Assembly (NCBI RefSeq): GCF_017814975.1
Contig: NZ_JAGIQA010000008.1
Span: 124,001-188,000, forward strand
DNA from: Cupriavidus consociatus
GTDB lineage: Bacteria; Pseudomonadota; Gammaproteobacteria; Burkholderiales; Burkholderiaceae
Direction of reading: 5' to 3'
Length of the DNA: 64,000 nt
Shown here: positions 8,030-17,302 of the stretch, in pieces
Layout: each line of letters begins with the position of its first letter
Numbering within the stretch: position 1 is the stretch's first letter
Notes under the pieces: model-generated
Databases searched by the model: none
Seen by the model: the letters and a program-made list of their open reading frames with translations, nothing else
Told to the model about the DNA's origin: nothing
Translations under genes and position numbers: made by a program

Positions 8030-8944
8030 TCACCTATTTTCTATATGTTTAGGATTTCGGTAGAAAAATTGTTGGATACTGGATATATCAGAAAACGGAT
8101 TATCTTCATCGGCCTCGCTATATAGGGAAAACAGATTTCTGGCCAGGGATCCGAGTGGAACGCTTGCCTGTGAAGCTTGGGCACAGTCCAATGCCAGGGC
8201 CAGATCCTTGAGCATGAGATTGACCTGGAAGCCACCGTTGTAATCATGGCTTGATGGCACATCTGGCAGGATGCCAGGCCACGGGTTCCAGCGATCGATC
8301 ATAAAGTTGCGTCCGCTGCTGTTCCGAATCACCTCCGACAGGATGTCAGGTGAAAGCCCGTTCCTGACTCCCAATGCCAGCGCCTCCGCGGTGCCGGTCA
8401 TCAACACGGCTGCGAGCAAGTTGTTGCAAATTTTCGCCAATTGCCCTGTACCATGTCCGCCGGCATGGATGACGGTCTTACCCATTGCGCGAAGTATGGG
8501 ATCGATCTTTCCTACCGTTCCCGCTTCGCCGCCGACGATAAAGCAAAGCGTTCCTTCGCGCGCACCCATGATCCCTCCGGAAACCGGCGCGTCGACAACT
8601 TCGAGGCCGTGTTGATTCGCTGCGTCGGCAATCCGTTTTGACGACTCGGGAGCAATGGTGGAGCAATCAATATAGATTGGTTCACGGTTGGCCTGCTGCA
8701 GAATCCCATGTTCGCCAAGGTACGTCGACTCTACGACGCTGCCATTCGGCAGCATGGTGATCACAACATCCACATCCTGCGACGCATCAATGGCATGCGC
8801 TGACACTGTGGCGCCTAATTTCCTGATCGTCTCCAGCGCAACGGGATTCAGATCAAAGACCTTCAAACCATGGTTTGCCTTGAGCAAGTTCGTCGCCATG
8901 GGCAGGCCCATATTGCCGAGTCCTATGAAGCCAATTACTGACAT
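8030..8944 (-). CDS. 3-hydroxyisobutyrate dehydrogenase-family NAD(P) oxidoreductase
   Basis: A 304-residue beta-hydroxyacid dehydrogenase. The N-terminal Rossmann motif is GFIGLGNMGLPMA, the substrate loop is DAPVSGG (118-124), and the catalytic lysine is Lys171 in GQLAKICNNLL. Family members oxidise 3-hydroxyisobutyrate, tartronate semialdehyde or similar beta-hydroxy acids; this one is not close enough to assign a substrate. It is the first gene of a two-gene operon with DUF1330 and diverges from the LysR gene at 9127, which probably regulates it. A second paralogue lies at 12374. Confidence 0.8.
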   Translation of the reverse strand: MSVIGFIGLGNMGLPMATNLLKANHGLKVFDLNPVALETIRKLGATVSAHAIDASQDVDVVITMLPNGSVVESTYLGEHGILQQANREPIYIDCSTIAPESSKRIADAANQHGLEVVDAPVSGGIMGAREGTLCFIVGGEAGTVGKIDPILRAMGKTVIHAGGHGTGQLAKICNNLLAAVLMTGTAEALALGVRNGLSPDILSEVIRNSSGRNFMIDRWNPWPGILPDVPSSHDYNGGFQVNLMLKDLALALDCAQASQASVPLGSLARNLFSLYSEADEDNPFSDISSIQQFFYRNPKHIENR

Positions 8945-9089
8945 AAGTCTCCTCTTCTTGTCTATTTTTGTCCGTTGAAAAACCGCTAAGCGATTCCTTC
9001 AATGACGGATAGATGACGTAATTCCATTCGAGGACCTAAACGTATCACGAGCAGCGCTCCGAAAGCCGTCATGTATCATGCACACTCAC

Positions 9090-9105
9090 TGTGCAGAATT
9101 GCACA
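9090..9105. promoter_or_regulatory. perfect inverted repeat in dehydrogenase/LysR gap
   Basis: TGTGCA and TGCACA flank GAAT, giving a perfect 6-bp inverted repeat 21 bases before the LysR start at 9127. Position and size suit a LysR self-binding site in the divergent promoter region. Confidence 0.4.
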
Positions 9106-9126
9106 TGTCTCCATGTGGAACGCAAG

Positions 9127-10008
9127 ATGAATTGGGATGACCTCAGATTCTTTCTGGAACTGGCACGTACGGGAAAGTTGACCGTATCCGCCAGGAGGCT
9201 TAGCGTGGAACACACCACGGTAGCGAGGCGGATTCACGCTTTGGAGAAGGCGCTCGGAAGCCCACTTTTTGTGCGGACCGCGTCTGGCTATGAACTAACG
9301 GATAGAGGTATCGCGCTGTTGGCTAAAGTGGAAGAGATGGAGCGAGCCTATGCCGTTGTGGAGGCAAGTCTGCCCTCATCGGATATCAATGGCTTGATCC
9401 GGGTTGGCTGCAATGAAGGTTATGGGACTTCGCTGCTGCCCCTGCATGCTGCGGAAATCATGCGCCGATTCCCAGGGCTGGCTATCGATGTTCTGGCCTT
9501 GCCGAGAGCGATTCCCTTGCCCCGCAACGAAGCTGACATCGTCATCACCATTGACCGGCCGCAGCGTGGTCCCTACATTGTTTCGAAACTCGCTGAATAC
9601 AGCCTGGGTCTGTACGCCTCAGCGGGATATCTTGCGACCGTCCCGACGATCGTGAAGACAGACGATCTCGCAGGCCATGCGTTTATCGACTACGTTGCAG
9701 GAATGGTGCTGGCAAAGGATGTTCCAAATCCAAGTCATTTGACTCGGCCCGGCAGCACCAGGTTTCGCAGCACGAGCATCCTGGCGCAACGCTCCGCGGC
9801 ACAGGCGGGACTAGGCATTGCGATTCTCCCCGCATACCTGGTGACGGCCGAGATGGGATTGGTTCCGATACTTGAGGGCAAAATTGCGATCCGAAAAAGC
9901 TACTGGATCACCATGCATGCCGAACTGAAGAACGTCGGCCGATTCAAAAAGGTGTGGCAGTTGTTGCGCGACTACGCTCAGCGGGACCAACATCTGCTGC
10001 TACCGTAA
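9127..10008 (+). CDS. LysR-family regulator
   Basis: A 293-residue LysR protein. The N-terminus is MNWDDLRFFLELARTGKLTV followed by an HTH with HTTVARRIHALEKALG and FVRTASGYELTDRG. The C-terminal lobe keeps the effector-domain pattern (QAGLGIAILPAYLV). The start is chosen at MNWDDLR because GGAAC precedes it, and the NWDD start is shared with the LysR gene at 19378, a close relative. It diverges from the dehydrogenase/DUF1330 operon, its likely target. Confidence 0.85.
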   Translation: MNWDDLRFFLELARTGKLTVSARRLSVEHTTVARRIHALEKALGSPLFVRTASGYELTDRGIALLAKVEEMERAYAVVEASLPSSDINGLIRVGCNEGYGTSLLPLHAAEIMRRFPGLAIDVLALPRAIPLPRNEADIVITIDRPQRGPYIVSKLAEYSLGLYASAGYLATVPTIVKTDDLAGHAFIDYVAGMVLAKDVPNPSHLTRPGSTRFRSTSILAQRSAAQAGLGIAILPAYLVTAEMGLVPILEGKIAIRKSYWITMHAELKNVGRFKKVWQLLRDYAQRDQHLLLP

Positions 10009-10202
10009 GGCAGGGGCTGTCGGCATTGAGTAAACATTGAACTTCTCCCGCGTAGTCCGGCGAAGCGGGACGCGTAAGCTGAATTCCCACCAGCTAAAGA
10101 TTTGCCGACTGCTGCCATTAGCACCGCGCTGGCGAGTCACTGGGAGAGGGGCGGAACCAATGCAGGTGGCTCTCGGCGATGAAGCCTTAGCGAGCGGATC
10201 GG

Positions 10203-10586
10203 CTAAGCTTCACTTCCGCTATTGCTCTTGACGGCTTGTCGGCGGGCCATGATTACTTGCTCATGGGCCGCGCCCCAGTCGCGCATCGCGCTAACCAGAG
10301 GTACTAGCGTCAAGCCAAGCGCCGTCAATGAGTATTCCACCTTTGGCGGGACCTCCCGATAAATTTCCCTTGCGATGATACTGCCGGCCTCGAGTTCACG
10401 CAGTTGCAGCGTAAGCATCCGCTGAGTCACTTCCGGAATCAAACGTCTTAATTCGTTGAAGCGACGGGTTCCGGACATAAGGTGAAAAAGGATCAGCGAT
10501 TTCCATTTCCCTCCTATCACATCAACAGTAAAAGTGACGGGGCAGGCGAATGCCTCGACCTCTCCATGGGGAATTCCAAGCTTCAT
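10203..10586 (-). CDS. HxlR-family regulator
   Basis: A 127-residue winged-helix regulator of the HxlR/YodB type. CPVTFTVDVIGGKWKSLIL contains the conserved Cys (residue ~15) ahead of the GGKW helix, followed by SGTRRFNELRRLIPEVTQRM and the KVEYSLTALG wing. In YodB/QorR relatives this Cys senses quinones or electrophiles. It diverges from an old yellow enzyme gene, a classic pairing in which electrophile stress derepresses the reductase. Two inverted repeats lie in the gap. Confidence 0.85.
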   Translation of the reverse strand: MKLGIPHGEVEAFACPVTFTVDVIGGKWKSLILFHLMSGTRRFNELRRLIPEVTQRMLTLQLRELEAGSIIAREIYREVPPKVEYSLTALGLTLVPLVSAMRDWGAAHEQVIMARRQAVKSNSGSEA

Positions 10587-10632
10587 CTCAAGGTCCTCGA
10601 CCAGATAGTGATAGCGGTATAAAAAATGTGCC

Positions 10633-10667
10633 TACTGCACAAGATTGTGCGTACTTACGAAAATCGT
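10633..10667. promoter_or_regulatory. two inverted repeats in the hxlR/OYE gap
   Basis: An imperfect palindrome at 10633-10653 has arms TAC-GCACAA and TTGTGCGTA, with one extra base in the left arm. A perfect one, ACGA-AAA-TCGT, is at 10657-10667. Both lie between the divergent HxlR and reductase genes and are natural candidates for the HxlR operator. Confidence 0.45.
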
Positions 10668-10712
10668 TGGTTAAGTTTAGCATCGGCTCACGTAAAACCT
10701 AACGGAGCAAAG

Positions 10713-11759
10713 ATGAGTCTGTTGTTATCCCCCTTCGAAATCAAAGGCCTCAAACTGAAAAATCGGGTTGTCATGTCTCCGATGTGCATGCATAGCGCTG
10801 GTGAAGATGGTTTGGTTACCGATTGGCATCGCGTTCACTATGGCGCTCGTGCCCTGGGCCAAGCCGGCCTGATCTTCTTTGAAACCTTAGCCGTCCATGC
10901 GGACGGGCGCATTGGTCAGGGCGATCTCGGGATCTGGAGTGATGATCATGTCGCGGGCCTGCGCGGCCTGACCGATCTGCTCCACAGCTTAGGTGCCAAG
11001 GTTGGCGCCCAGATCGGCCATGCAGGCCGTAATGCGGACTTGCCAGGTGTCGTTCGTATCGCCCCTTCAGCTATCCCATTCACTCCTCAAAGTCGGGTTC
11101 CTCGCGAAATCGCGGTGGAGGAAATCCCAGAGCTTGTCCAATCCTTTGGCCGCGCAGCACGCCGTGCCCGCAACGCCGGTTTCGACGTACTGGAACTCCA
11201 TACCGCGCATGGCTATCTGCTGAACGAGTTCCTCTCGCCATTGGCGAATACGCGCGAGGACGAATATGGGGGCGATGCGGAGCGCCGTTATCGCATCGTG
11301 CGTGAGATCATCGATGAGGTGAAACGGCATTGGGGAGACCGTCCTCTGTTCGTGCGGATTTCCAGCACCGACTACAGTGAAGGCGGCAACACTCCGGAGT
11401 CGTTCCTCGAATATGGCCGCTGGATGAAAGCTCAGGGCGTGGACTTGATCGATTGCAGTTCTGGCGGTATCAAGATGATCAAGGTACAGGCGTATCCGGG
11501 GTATCAGGTACCGGCCGCCGAACTGCTCCGGCGGGAGATCGGCATTGCCACCGGTGCAGTTGGATTGATCCAGAATGGTCGCCAAGCTGAAGAGATCCTG
11601 CGAAATGGCCGCGCCGATCTGGTGTTCGTGGGCCGGCAGATGCTCCGAGACCCCTTCTGGGTGCGTAGCGCGGCTGACGACTTGAAGGAGCACATCGAAA
11701 CCCCTCCTTCCTACACCCGCTACGGCTCGGTCTGGCTAGACACCAGGCTGGGTGCGTAA
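10713..11759 (+). CDS. old yellow enzyme (YqjM-type NADH:flavin oxidoreductase)
   Basis: A 348-residue FMN-dependent ene-reductase. MSPMCMHSA carries the YqjM-type Cys25 that tunes the flavin; the active-site and FMN-binding blocks QIGHAGRNAD, ELHTAHGYLLNEFLSPLANT and GLIQNGRQAEEIL are present. Family members reduce activated C=C bonds of enones, maleimides or quinone-derived electrophiles. The ATG at 10713 follows AACGGAG. It is divergent from an HxlR regulator that likely controls it. A strong hairpin follows the stop. Complete. Confidence 0.85.
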   Translation: MSLLLSPFEIKGLKLKNRVVMSPMCMHSAGEDGLVTDWHRVHYGARALGQAGLIFFETLAVHADGRIGQGDLGIWSDDHVAGLRGLTDLLHSLGAKVGAQIGHAGRNADLPGVVRIAPSAIPFTPQSRVPREIAVEEIPELVQSFGRAARRARNAGFDVLELHTAHGYLLNEFLSPLANTREDEYGGDAERRYRIVREIIDEVKRHWGDRPLFVRISSTDYSEGGNTPESFLEYGRWMKAQGVDLIDCSSGGIKMIKVQAYPGYQVPAAELLRREIGIATGAVGLIQNGRQAEEILRNGRADLVFVGRQMLRDPFWVRSAADDLKEHIETPPSYTRYGSVWLDTRLGA

Positions 11760-11794
11760 GCCTATAGGTTCCCAGACATCGAACGGCTCTTTGA

Positions 11795-11826
11795 ATGGCT
11801 CGCCAATTCGTTGGCGAGCCATTTGT
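11795..11826 (+). terminator. hairpin after the reductase gene
   Basis: ATGGCTCGCCAA and TTGGCGAGCCAT pair perfectly over 12 bp around a TTCG tetraloop, followed only by TTGT. It starts 36 bases past the stop codon. A strong terminator hairpin despite the short T-run. Confidence 0.65.
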
Positions 11827-12373
11827 CGCATATGGCTGCATCATGAACAATATCAGCGCGCAGTCAATTCATTGGCAAGAAGAACTCCGCGCGGGCGCAT
11901 TGGTGAGGCCGAGTATCCGCAATGGTCTGCACGTGATCGCGCAGTGGTCTCGCAATGAACCATGCATTGTCAGATGCGTAAGCCGCCAGTTCAATGATGG
12001 GCAGGAGCGGCCTGCCAACAAAGCGGTCTCACCACGATTCAGGCGCGTGTCTCAGGATGTGCAAACGGGGCGCTTGCCCTGTCGTGGCGGGGCCTAACCG
12101 GCGCTCCTGCAGCCCATGTCCGCCATGTCGCCGGGCAGGCGACACCTATCGCTGATGCAGCGCTAGCTAATGCTGGATCGAGCGCGGCCCTCAGCTATCT
12201 ACGGTTCCCACATTTTTGCACAGCCATTGGCCGCCAGTGCACTGTGCCATCGCCGTTGCGGCCCCTAAGATTCGTCGCAGTCCAGGAGCTCGCCACTGTC
12301 CAGGAGACGCAGGGGCTCCAAAGCGTCGGACTTCATTGCCACTACCAAACATCGTTAGAAAAGGAGCATCGCC
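11827..12373. other. intergenic, no gene recognised
   Basis: An open frame from about 11842 has no recognisable motif or ribosome site. An AAAAGGAG ribosome site for the next gene lies at the right end. Nothing else supported. Confidence 0.4.
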
Positions 12374-13264
12374 ATGCCCACTATTGCGTGGATTGGCCTC
12401 GGCCTGATGGGTAACCCCATGTCCAAACACATGATCAAGGCGGGCTACACCGTCCGCGGTGTAGACATTGACGCCACGGCGCGCGAGAGCGCCGCTGCTA
12501 ATGGCGTGCTGGTTGCCGATACGATCGCCGCGGCGTGCAAGGACGCAGACGTCGTGTACAGCATGTTGCCTTCCGGCGCCGATGTCCACGAAGTCATGAC
12601 GTTGGCCAATGGCGTGTTTGCAAGCGCGCGTCCCGGCACGATCGTGATTGACTGCTCGACGATCGGCATCGACTATGCGCGCAAGCTGCATGCCGCCGCA
12701 GAGAAGGCTGGTGTTGTATTTGTCGAGGCGCCGGTCTCTGGCGGCACTGAGGGTGCCCGCGATGGCACGCTGACGTTCATGATCGGCTGCGACAAGAAGT
12801 ATGCCGGGCAGGCCACCGAATTGCTGCAACCCCTTGGCGACTACATCGCCTACGTGGGTGGTCCGGGTGCAGGTCAAGCCGCCAAGGTAGTGAACAACCT
12901 GATCATGGCAGTCAGCGTCACGGTCAACTGCGAGGCGACTGCCCTGGGACAGCGGCTTGGTCTCGACATGAAGGCGTTCTTCGAGATCGCTACGCGGTCG
13001 TCCGCCGACAACTGGTCCTTCCGTCTCTGGAATCCGGCACCGGGGGTGGTCGAGGCATCGCCGGCGTCGAATGGCTACAAACCAGGCTTCAAGACCTGGC
13101 TCCTGGCCAAGGATCTGAGCCTCGCCGTCGAAGCAGGACGCGAGGTGGGCGCCCGCCTGGAAACCGCTGAAACGGCATACGCGCTGATGACCCGCCACGC
13201 GGAAGCCGGTGGTGCGGATCTCGACGCAACGTCGCTGGTTCTGCACCTGTCCAGAAACACCTGA
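12374..13264 (+). CDS. mmsB: 3-hydroxyisobutyrate dehydrogenase-family protein (mmsB-like)
   Basis: A 296-residue beta-hydroxyacid dehydrogenase: Rossmann motif WIGLGLMGNPMSKHM, substrate loop EAPVSGGTEGARDG, catalytic Lys171 in GQAAKVVNNL. 3-Hydroxyisobutyrate dehydrogenase makes methylmalonate semialdehyde, the substrate of MmsA, and an mmsA gene lies two genes downstream, which supports this role. A 3-hydroxypropionate route is the main alternative. AAAAGGAG precedes the start. First gene of an operon with an MHS transporter, mmsA and a YCII gene. Confidence 0.75.
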   Translation: MPTIAWIGLGLMGNPMSKHMIKAGYTVRGVDIDATARESAAANGVLVADTIAAACKDADVVYSMLPSGADVHEVMTLANGVFASARPGTIVIDCSTIGIDYARKLHAAAEKAGVVFVEAPVSGGTEGARDGTLTFMIGCDKKYAGQATELLQPLGDYIAYVGGPGAGQAAKVVNNLIMAVSVTVNCEATALGQRLGLDMKAFFEIATRSSADNWSFRLWNPAPGVVEASPASNGYKPGFKTWLLAKDLSLAVEAGREVGARLETAETAYALMTRHAEAGGADLDATSLVLHLSRNT

Positions 13265-13448
13265 GGACCCCGCACCGCCACTGGCCGCGGCCGGCCGCCA
13301 TGCGCTGGCTGGCCGTCGCTGTGGCACTCACAGGGCATCGGTCGCGATGCTTCAGCACCTTCGCATGGTCGTTACGGGCTGTGCCAATTGCGATGCTGCA
13401 TCCATAGGAAAGTGGTTCATGAAAGCCACTTCCAATCGGAGACATTCC

Positions 13449-15104
13449 ATGCTAACCACAACTATCGAAGAGTCGACTCGGCCCGAGAAAATGACGGGCC
13501 GCAGCCGCACAGTAGTGTTCGCGTCCTCGTTGGGTACCATTTTTGAATGGTATGACTTCTTCCTTGCTGGCGCGCTTGCACCTTTTATCAGCAAGGCCAT
13601 TTTTGCAGGGGTGAGCCCCTCGGCCGCCTTCATCTTTACCCTGCTCAGCTTCGCCGCCGGCTTTGCCGTGCGGCCTCTCGGTGCAGTGGTGTTTGGTCGG
13701 TTGGGCGACATGCTCGGCCGCAAGTACACGTTCCTTGTGACCATCCTGTTGATGGGCGCTTCTACGTTCTTCGTAGGTTTGCTGCCTGGTTACGCCACCA
13801 TCGGCATTTTCGCGCCGATCTTCTTCGTGGCAATGCGGCTGGTGCAAGGTCTCGCATTGGGCGGGGAGTATGGTGGCGCTGCAACCTACGTGGCCGAGCA
13901 CGCCCCAGCAAGCAAGCGGGGAGGCTGGACCTCATGGATCCAGATGACCGCGACTCTCGGACTGTTTCTTTCGCTGCTCGTCATTCTCGGTGTGCGGACG
14001 CTTATTGGCGAAGAGGCATTCAGTGCCTGGGGATGGCGTATCCCGTTCCTGCTCTCGATCGTGCTGCTGGGCATCTCGGTGTGGATTCGCCTGAAGCTCA
14101 GCGAATCGCCGGCATTCCAGAAGATGGTGGACGAAGGCAAGACGTCCAAGGCACCCGTCAAGGAGGCCTTCGGGCAGTGGAAAAACGTCCGGCTCATGCT
14201 CATTGCCCTGTTCGGTGTCACTGCCGGTGAAGCTGTGGTCTGGTACACCGGCCAGTTCTACACATTGTTCTTCCTTACCGAAACATTGAAGCTGGAAGGG
14301 TCGATGACAAACACGATCCTCATTGCCGCGCTCCTGATCTCCGCCCCGTTCTACGTCGTAGCCGGGATGCTATCTGATCGGATCGGGCGCAAGCCGATCA
14401 TGTTTATCGGCTGCCTGCTTGCCGTGCTGACCTACATGCCGCTGTTCAAGGCATTGACGCACTACGTCAATCCTGCCCTGGAAGCCGCGCAGAAGAGCTC
14501 GCCGATTGTCCTGATCGCGGATCCGAAGGAGTGCTCATTCCAGTTCAATCCGGTTGGGACGGCAAAGTTTACGAGCTCCTGCGACGTAGCAAAAGCCGCA
14601 TTGTCGAAAGCAGGCTTGAGCTATGAAAACCAGCCTGCAACCGCACCACAGACTGCAACGATCGTGGTGGGCTCGGTCCAGATTGCCTCCTATGATGCGG
14701 CTTCGGAGAACGCCAAAGACAAGGGGGCCGCATTCAACGCTGCACTGGTGAAGGCATTGACCGAGGCTGGCTACCCGCGTGCCGCTGATCCTGCTCGCGT
14801 CAACGTCACGATGACCATCCTTATCCTCGTCATCCTCATGCTGTACGGCACCATGGTGTACGGGCCGATGGCAGCCATGCTGGTGGAGTGCTTCCCCGCG
14901 CGCATCCGCTACACCTGCCTTTCCGTGCCGTACCACATCGGCAATGGCTGGTTCGGTGGCTTCCTGCCTGCCACTGCCTTCGCGATCGTTGCAGCCCAAG
15001 GCAACATCTATTCGGGATTGTGGTACCCGATCGTGATCGCGGCAATGAGCTGCGTCGTTTGCCTGTTCTTCGTGCGGGAGACGCGCGGCACAAGCGTCGA
15101 CTAG
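13449..15104 (+). CDS. MHS-family MFS transporter with large loop
   Basis: A 551-residue metabolite:H+ symporter. The start of the fold, SSLGTIFEWYDFFLAG, the GRLGDMLGRKYTF loop and GGEYGGAATYVAEHAP are diagnostic of the ProP/ShiA/KgtP group. A ~130-residue hydrophilic insert between two late membrane segments (around residues 335-450) contains two cysteines and looks exported. GGAG seven bases upstream selects the ATG at 13449 over an in-frame ATG at 13420. Between the mmsB-like and mmsA genes, it probably imports the hydroxy acid they degrade. Confidence 0.8.
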   Translation: MLTTTIEESTRPEKMTGRSRTVVFASSLGTIFEWYDFFLAGALAPFISKAIFAGVSPSAAFIFTLLSFAAGFAVRPLGAVVFGRLGDMLGRKYTFLVTILLMGASTFFVGLLPGYATIGIFAPIFFVAMRLVQGLALGGEYGGAATYVAEHAPASKRGGWTSWIQMTATLGLFLSLLVILGVRTLIGEEAFSAWGWRIPFLLSIVLLGISVWIRLKLSESPAFQKMVDEGKTSKAPVKEAFGQWKNVRLMLIALFGVTAGEAVVWYTGQFYTLFFLTETLKLEGSMTNTILIAALLISAPFYVVAGMLSDRIGRKPIMFIGCLLAVLTYMPLFKALTHYVNPALEAAQKSSPIVLIADPKECSFQFNPVGTAKFTSSCDVAKAALSKAGLSYENQPATAPQTATIVVGSVQIASYDAASENAKDKGAAFNAALVKALTEAGYPRAADPARVNVTMTILILVILMLYGTMVYGPMAAMLVECFPARIRYTCLSVPYHIGNGWFGGFLPATAFAIVAAQGNIYSGLWYPIVIAAMSCVVCLFFVRETRGTSVD

Positions 15105-15203
15105 CCGCTGTGCACGGCTGGTCCGGCAGACCAGCGGGCGGAACTAGCCTCCGCTGTTTCCGCCCAGGCTTGAGAAAGAGGGTTCAATCAAAAGGAGTGA
15201 TCT

Positions 15204-16739
15204 GTGAATATCGCTGTTGAAAGAAACATCCATGGAGTGCAAGGCCTGCGTACCGCAAAGCTGCTGATCGACGGGGCTTTCGTCGAATCGAAGAGTGAAG
15301 AATGGCGCGATATCGTCAATCCGGCGACCCAAGCGGTAATTGGTCGCGTGCCCTTTGCCACGATGGGCGAGCTGAATGCCGCTGTGGCGGCCGCGCAGCA
15401 GGCGTTCCGTACGTGGAGCGTGACACCGATCGGCACGCGCATGCGGGTGATGCTGAAGTTCCAGGAGCTGGTGCGCCAGAACACGAAGCGCATCGCGCAG
15501 ACGTTGACCGCGGAGCAGGGAAAGACGCTTCCGGACGCCGAGGGCGACATCTTCCGCGGTCTAGAAGTCGTCGAGCACGCATGCTCAGTCGGCACGCTGC
15601 AACTGGGAGAATTCGCGGAGAATGTCGCTGGCAAGGTGGACACGTACACGTTAAGGCAGCCGATCGGCGTTTGCGCGGGCATCACGCCATTTAACTTTCC
15701 GGCGATGATTCCGTTGTGGATGTTCCCGATGGCGATCGTCTGTGGCAATACCTTCGTTCTCAAGCCGTCGGAGCAGGATCCATTGTCCACGATGGAACTG
15801 GTGGAGCTTGCACTGGAGGCCGGCGTCCCGGCTGGCGTGCTCAACGTGGTCCACGGTGGCAAGGAAGTCGTGGATGCCATCTGCACGCATCCCGACATCA
15901 AGGCCATCTCGTTCGTCGGTTCGACCCATGTTGGCACGCACGTCTACAACCTTGGCAGTCAACATGGCAAGCGCGTCCAGTCGATGATGGGCGCGAAGAA
16001 CCATGCAGTGGTCCTGCCGGACGCGAACAAGGAGCAGACCCTCAATGCGCTGGCTGGTGCGGGCTTCGGTGCCGCGGGACAGCGGTGCATGGCCACGTCG
16101 GTGGTGGTGCTGGTTGGCGCGTCTCAAGAGTGGCTGCCCGATCTTGTTGACCGTGCGCGCGGCCTCAAGGTCAATGCCGGCACGGTGCCGGGTACCGACG
16201 TCGGTCCAGTCGTGTCACGCGCGGCCAAGGCGCGCATCCTTAGCCTGATCGAAGCCGGCGTGAAGGAAGGTGCAACCCTCGCGCTCGACGGGCGGGATAT
16301 TGCGGTCGATGGCTACGCCGAAGGAAACTTCATCGGTCCGACGGTCTTCTCGGATGTCACGCCGGGCATGACCGTCTACGAGACAGAAATCTTTGGGCCC
16401 GTGATCTGTGTGATGGAGGCGGACTCGCTGGACGACGCTATCGAACTGATCAATCGCAATCCGATGGGAAATGGTGTCAGCGTCTTCACCCAAAGCGGGG
16501 CGGCGGCGCGCAAGTTCCAGAGTGAGATCGATGTTGGCCAGGTCGGCATCAATATTCCCATTCCGGTACCGGTCCCCATCTTCAGTTTCACCGGGTCACG
16601 CGGCTCGAAGCTCGGTGATTTGGGCGCGTATGGCAAGCAAGTGATCCACTTCTACACGCAGACGAAGACGGTTACGGCGCGCTGGTTTGACGATGCGACC
16701 TTCAATGAAGGCGTAAATACCACGATTGCGCTGCGATAG
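15204..16739 (+). CDS. mmsA: CoA-acylating methylmalonate-semialdehyde dehydrogenase
   Basis: A 511-residue aldehyde dehydrogenase of the MmsA/IolA branch, which converts methylmalonate (or malonate) semialdehyde to propionyl-CoA (or acetyl-CoA) with CO2 release. The nucleotide region is [20 protein letters not shown], the catalytic Cys295 is in [12 protein letters not shown], and the C-terminal [16 protein letters not shown] block is typical of MmsA. The start is GTG with a strong AAAGGAG seven bases upstream. It completes the acid-oxidation step begun by the mmsB-like gene. Confidence 0.88.
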   Translation: MNIAVERNIHGVQGLRTAKLLIDGAFVESKSEEWRDIVNPATQAVIGRVPFATMGELNAAVAAAQQAFRTWSVTPIGTRMRVMLKFQELVRQNTKRIAQTLTAEQGKTLPDAEGDIFRGLEVVEHACSVGTLQLGEFAENVAGKVDTYTLRQPIGVCAGITPFNFPAMIPLWMFPMAIVCGNTFVLKPSEQDPLSTMELVELALEAGVPAGVLNVVHGGKEVVDAICTHPDIKAISFVGSTHVGTHVYNLGSQHGKRVQSMMGAKNHAVVLPDANKEQTLNALAGAGFGAAGQRCMATSVVVLVGASQEWLPDLVDRARGLKVNAGTVPGTDVGPVVSRAAKARILSLIEAGVKEGATLALDGRDIAVDGYAEGNFIGPTVFSDVTPGMTVYETEIFGPVICVMEADSLDDAIELINRNPMGNGVSVFTQSGAAARKFQSEIDVGQVGINIPIPVPVPIFSFTGSRGSKLGDLGAYGKQVIHFYTQTKTVTARWFDDATFNEGVNTTIALR

Positions 16740-16829
16740 GTGAATGGCGTGACGGCGCGGCAGGTATGGCCCGAATCGCTTTCGCGGGCTCTGCCACAGT
16801 CCGGCACCTGGCAACGTCAAGGAGAGATT

Positions 16830-17105
16830 ATGCATTTCGTCATCTATTGTCTGGACGACCCGGCGACGCCCCAAGCGCGCGACCAGTACTATGCTGCACA
16901 TCGTGCCTATCTGTCATCGGCGCCTATCCCCATCGTTGCTGCGGGCCCGCTGACTGATACGCGGGGAGAGCGGCGCATCGGCAGCATGCTGCTCGTCGAA
17001 GCCCGCGATCTGGAAGAAGCCTGCGCCTTTGGGCATGGCGATCCTTTCTATATCAACAAGGTCTGGAAAGACATGAACGTGCATCCATTTATCAAGGCGA
17101 TCTGA
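16830..17105 (+). CDS. YCII-domain protein
   Basis: A 91-residue YciI/YCII ferredoxin-like protein: MHFVIYCLDDPATPQARDQY, a histidine in YYAAHRAYL, IPIVAAGPLTDTRGERRIGS and EEACAFGHGDPFY. The conserved His and Asp of the fold are in place. Such proteins often accompany ring- or acid-degrading operons, with unclear reactions. AAGGAGAG precedes the ATG at 16830; the in-frame upstream codons are not supported. A terminator follows 21 bases after the stop, so this is the last gene of the mmsB-mmsA operon. Confidence 0.8.
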   Translation: MHFVIYCLDDPATPQARDQYYAAHRAYLSSAPIPIVAAGPLTDTRGERRIGSMLLVEARDLEEACAFGHGDPFYINKVWKDMNVHPFIKAI

Positions 17106-17126
17106 GTCTTCTGGTGGTGTCCTTCT

Positions 17127-17155
17127 GGCCGCGATGGTATCGCGGCCCCTTTTCT
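17127..17155 (+). terminator. Rho-independent terminator of the mms operon
   Basis: GGCCGCGA, loop TGGTA, TCGCGGCC (8-bp perfect stem), then CCTTTTCTT. Directly follows the YCII gene. Confidence 0.8.
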
Positions 17156-17302
17156 TATACAACGGTCATTCCGCCAGCCTGATGGCGACATTGCTGCAAG
17201 CCATGCAGCATATCAATGCATGCGATGCTCTTGCGAGGCAGCTCGCAAGCGCCTACTGTTAGGGACACACAGCTTCATTCCAGGTATACAAGGAGTCATC
17301 GA

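Noticed and set aside
12191..13327. 378-codon frame antisense to the mmsB-like gene
   Set aside because: It mirrors a clearly real dehydrogenase gene; long antisense frames are common at this G+C content.
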